Below the pieces are notes generated by a model. The model made no database searches, was not told the origin of the DNA, and worked only from the letters and a program-made list of their open reading frames with translations. A stretch of 64,000 nucleotides of DNA from Mucilaginibacter defluvii (GTDB lineage Bacteria; Bacteroidota; Bacteroidia; Sphingobacteriales; Sphingobacteriaceae), in assembly GCF_039543225.1 (NCBI RefSeq), contig NZ_BAABJI010000004.1:797074-861073 (forward strand), in the 5' to 3' direction. This document shows, piece after piece, positions 62,417 to 64,000 of the stretch (position 1 is the stretch's first letter; each line of letters starts with the position of its first letter). The position numbers and the translations under genes were made by a program.

Positions 62417-63919
62417 ATGACAATGAATTTACGTCCGTCAAACAACATTTCGTCCGGGCAGCTTAAACAAGGTTTAAACCTTGTAATTGCCGACGGCCTT
62501 TCGGCCGAAGCCATGGTGGTTTTTACCAGTGGCACTTTTTTAACAGCCATGGCTTTGCACATGGGTGCTACTAACTTTCAGTTAGGCGTATTGGCTGCCT
62601 TGCCTACGTTTACCACTATGTTCCAACTGGCGGCCATTTGGATGGTGCAGCGTTTTAACAACCGAAAAGTGGTTACCGCGCTGTTTAACTTTTTGGCGCG
62701 GTTGCCCATATTGGCCATTGGTGTTATCCCGTTTATTTTTAGTGGTGGTACCACGGTGCAGGTACTTATATTGCTGCTCTTCTTTCAGCACATATTTGGC
62801 GATATAGGCGGCGCGGCGTGGAACTCCTGGATGAAGGATTTGATTCCGGGCGAGCGTTTGGGTGCCTTTTTCTCGCATCGCAGCCGCATGGCACAAACAC
62901 TGAATGTTACGCTGAGCCTGGCCACGGCAATAGGTATTGATTATGTAAAAACGCATTATCCGCAGCAGGAAATTGTGGCCTATAACGTGCTGTTTATGTT
63001 GGGCGGTATATTGGGCATGGTTAGCGTAGGCTTGCTGTTACGCACACCCGAGCCAAAGGGCGAGTTGATTAACGATAAGTTATTTACGCTTTTTGGCAAG
63101 CCCCTAAAAAATAAAAACTTCAGGAATTTGCTTGTTTTCAATTCGCTGTGGGCATTCGCGCTTAACCTGGCAACTCCGTTTTTTGCTGTGTACATGATGA
63201 AAACGCTTGGCCTGCCCGTTGCGTACATTATTGCCTTGGGTATTGCCGGGCAGTTAAGCAGCATTTTTTCGATCAAGCTTTGGGGCAGATACTCTGACAG
63301 GTTCAGTAATAAAAACATCATCGCTATTTGCGGGCCCTTATACGTGGTTTGCATTATGGCCTATGCGTTTACAGGCATGGCTGCCGGTGGTAATATCGTG
63401 CTTATTATGTTAGCCGTTACACATATTTTAAGCGGTGTTGCAACCGCGGGTATAAACCTGGCATTGTCAAACATTGGCATTAAGCTGGCGCCGAATAATG
63501 AAGCGATCGCTTACATTTCTACAAAAAATATGCTGGTAGCATTCTCATCCACCATTGCGCCGATGATTGCCGGTTTGCTCGCCGACTTTTTTGCCACGAA
63601 TGAATTAGTGTGGACGATAGATCTAAAAAGCGCCGCAGGCATAAACCAGATACAACTGTTGCACCTGCAGGGCTGGAGTTACTTTTTTGTGATTGGCGGA
63701 TTATTAGCGCTGGCATCATTAAAAATGTTGGGCCGTGTTAAGGAGCAGGGAGAGATTGCCGGCAGGCGGATGACGGTACACATGCGCATAGGCTTCAGGA
63801 ACAGGCTGCGCACAAACCTTGGTCGTCGCATGGCCGACAGGATCTATAATCCATCAGCAATGGTAAGGCGTAAAGTAACCAAATTACTGAGTGAGCGCCG
63901 GAAGCTTACCGCCGCTTAA
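62417..63919 (+). CDS. Major facilitator superfamily transporter
   Basis: The 500-residue protein has about twelve membrane segments. In the loop between helices 2 and 3 is QRFNNRKVVTALFNF, followed by a third-to-fourth region with FQHIFGDIGGAAWNSWMKDLIPGERLGAFFSHRSR, a pattern common in MFS members of unknown cargo. The cytoplasmic tail is basic (MRIGFRNRLRTNLGRRMADR). It is divergent from the dehydrogenase/glycan operon and is followed by a strong palindromic terminator. The substrate cannot be told. Confidence 0.9.
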   Translation: MTMNLRPSNNISSGQLKQGLNLVIADGLSAEAMVVFTSGTFLTAMALHMGATNFQLGVLAALPTFTTMFQLAAIWMVQRFNNRKVVTALFNFLARLPILAIGVIPFIFSGGTTVQVLILLLFFQHIFGDIGGAAWNSWMKDLIPGERLGAFFSHRSRMAQTLNVTLSLATAIGIDYVKTHYPQQEIVAYNVLFMLGGILGMVSVGLLLRTPEPKGELINDKLFTLFGKPLKNKNFRNLLVFNSLWAFALNLATPFFAVYMMKTLGLPVAYIIALGIAGQLSSIFSIKLWGRYSDRFSNKNIIAICGPLYVVCIMAYAFTGMAAGGNIVLIMLAVTHILSGVATAGINLALSNIGIKLAPNNEAIAYISTKNMLVAFSSTIAPMIAGLLADFFATNELVWTIDLKSAAGINQIQLLHLQGWSYFFVIGGLLALASLKMLGRVKEQGEIAGRRMTVHMRIGFRNRLRTNLGRRMADRIYNPSAMVRRKVTKLLSERRKLTAA

Positions 63920-63944
63920 TATTTAAAAATAATTTAGTGTTGAT

Positions 63945-63980
63945 AGCAAAAGCCGGTATTGTACAATACCGGCTTTTGCT
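63945..63980 (+). terminator. Perfect 36-base palindromic terminator
   Basis: The 36 bases 63945-63980 form one perfect palindrome (AGCAAAAGCCGGTATTGT and its complement), followed by TTTAATATATTTT. It ends the MFS transcript. Confidence 0.85.
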
Positions 63981-64000
63981 TTTAATATATTTTTATAATA

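Overview
The window looks like a chromosomal segment of a Bacteroidota bacterium, most likely family Sphingobacteriaceae (Mucilaginibacter- or Pedobacter-like). The reasons are a SusC/SusD pair under an ECF sigma/FecR pair, a DUF2723 (GT117-type) membrane protein, ClpC with a UVR motif, a CrtW-type ketolase, many Sec and lipoprotein signals, tRNA genes without encoded CCA, and start codons that mostly lack a Shine-Dalgarno sequence. The genus is an inference from general protein character; no database search was possible.

Layout. 1-19,100 is mostly housekeeping: rplY (partial) and prs, tRNA-Gln, the DUF2723 protein, accA, a lone carotenoid ketolase, an M90 peptidase, pyruvate dehydrogenase E2 and E1-alpha, ettA, clpC, and a compact ArsR/AHSA1/DoxX operon with a candidate operator. 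19,200-30,053 is one leftward locus: ECF sigma, FecR, SusC, SusD, then RidA, a SelA/DgaE-like PLP enzyme, an amidohydrolase and an RraA-like protein. All four enzymes carry export signals, so I read the locus as an uptake system coupled to a periplasmic degradation pathway for an amidated or aminated small molecule, possibly an amino-sugar acid. 30,305-32,972 is a cobalamin riboswitch and metE.

33,305-40,069 is a rightward operon with two acetylxylan-esterase-like proteins flanking two related outer-membrane barrels, followed by a long TPR protein. 40,100-44,051 holds a small membrane protein, a CarboxypepD_reg-like protein, a lipoprotein, terC and a polyprenyl synthetase. tRNA-Ser is followed by about 690 bases with no intact gene that look like a scar. 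45,110-48,267 encodes an epoxide-hydrolase-like enzyme, an NmrA-like reductase, a Crp-type regulator and a YiaA protein.

49,909-54,064 starts with the broken tail of a porin and continues with a copper-type cluster: a Cys-rich small protein, an MbnP-like lipoprotein, an MbnH/MauG-like diheme protein, a barrel with a CxxCxC start and a His/Met-tailed lipoprotein. The last part has an aldo/keto reductase with an AraC regulator, a glycosyltransferase/heptose-phosphatase operon with two oxidoreductases, and a divergent MFS transporter.

The two most interesting systems are the exported RidA/PLP/amidohydrolase/RraA pathway attached to SusCD, and the MbnP/MbnH-like copper cluster outside methanotrophs. 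No CRISPR array, rRNA, intact insertion sequence or prophage was seen.
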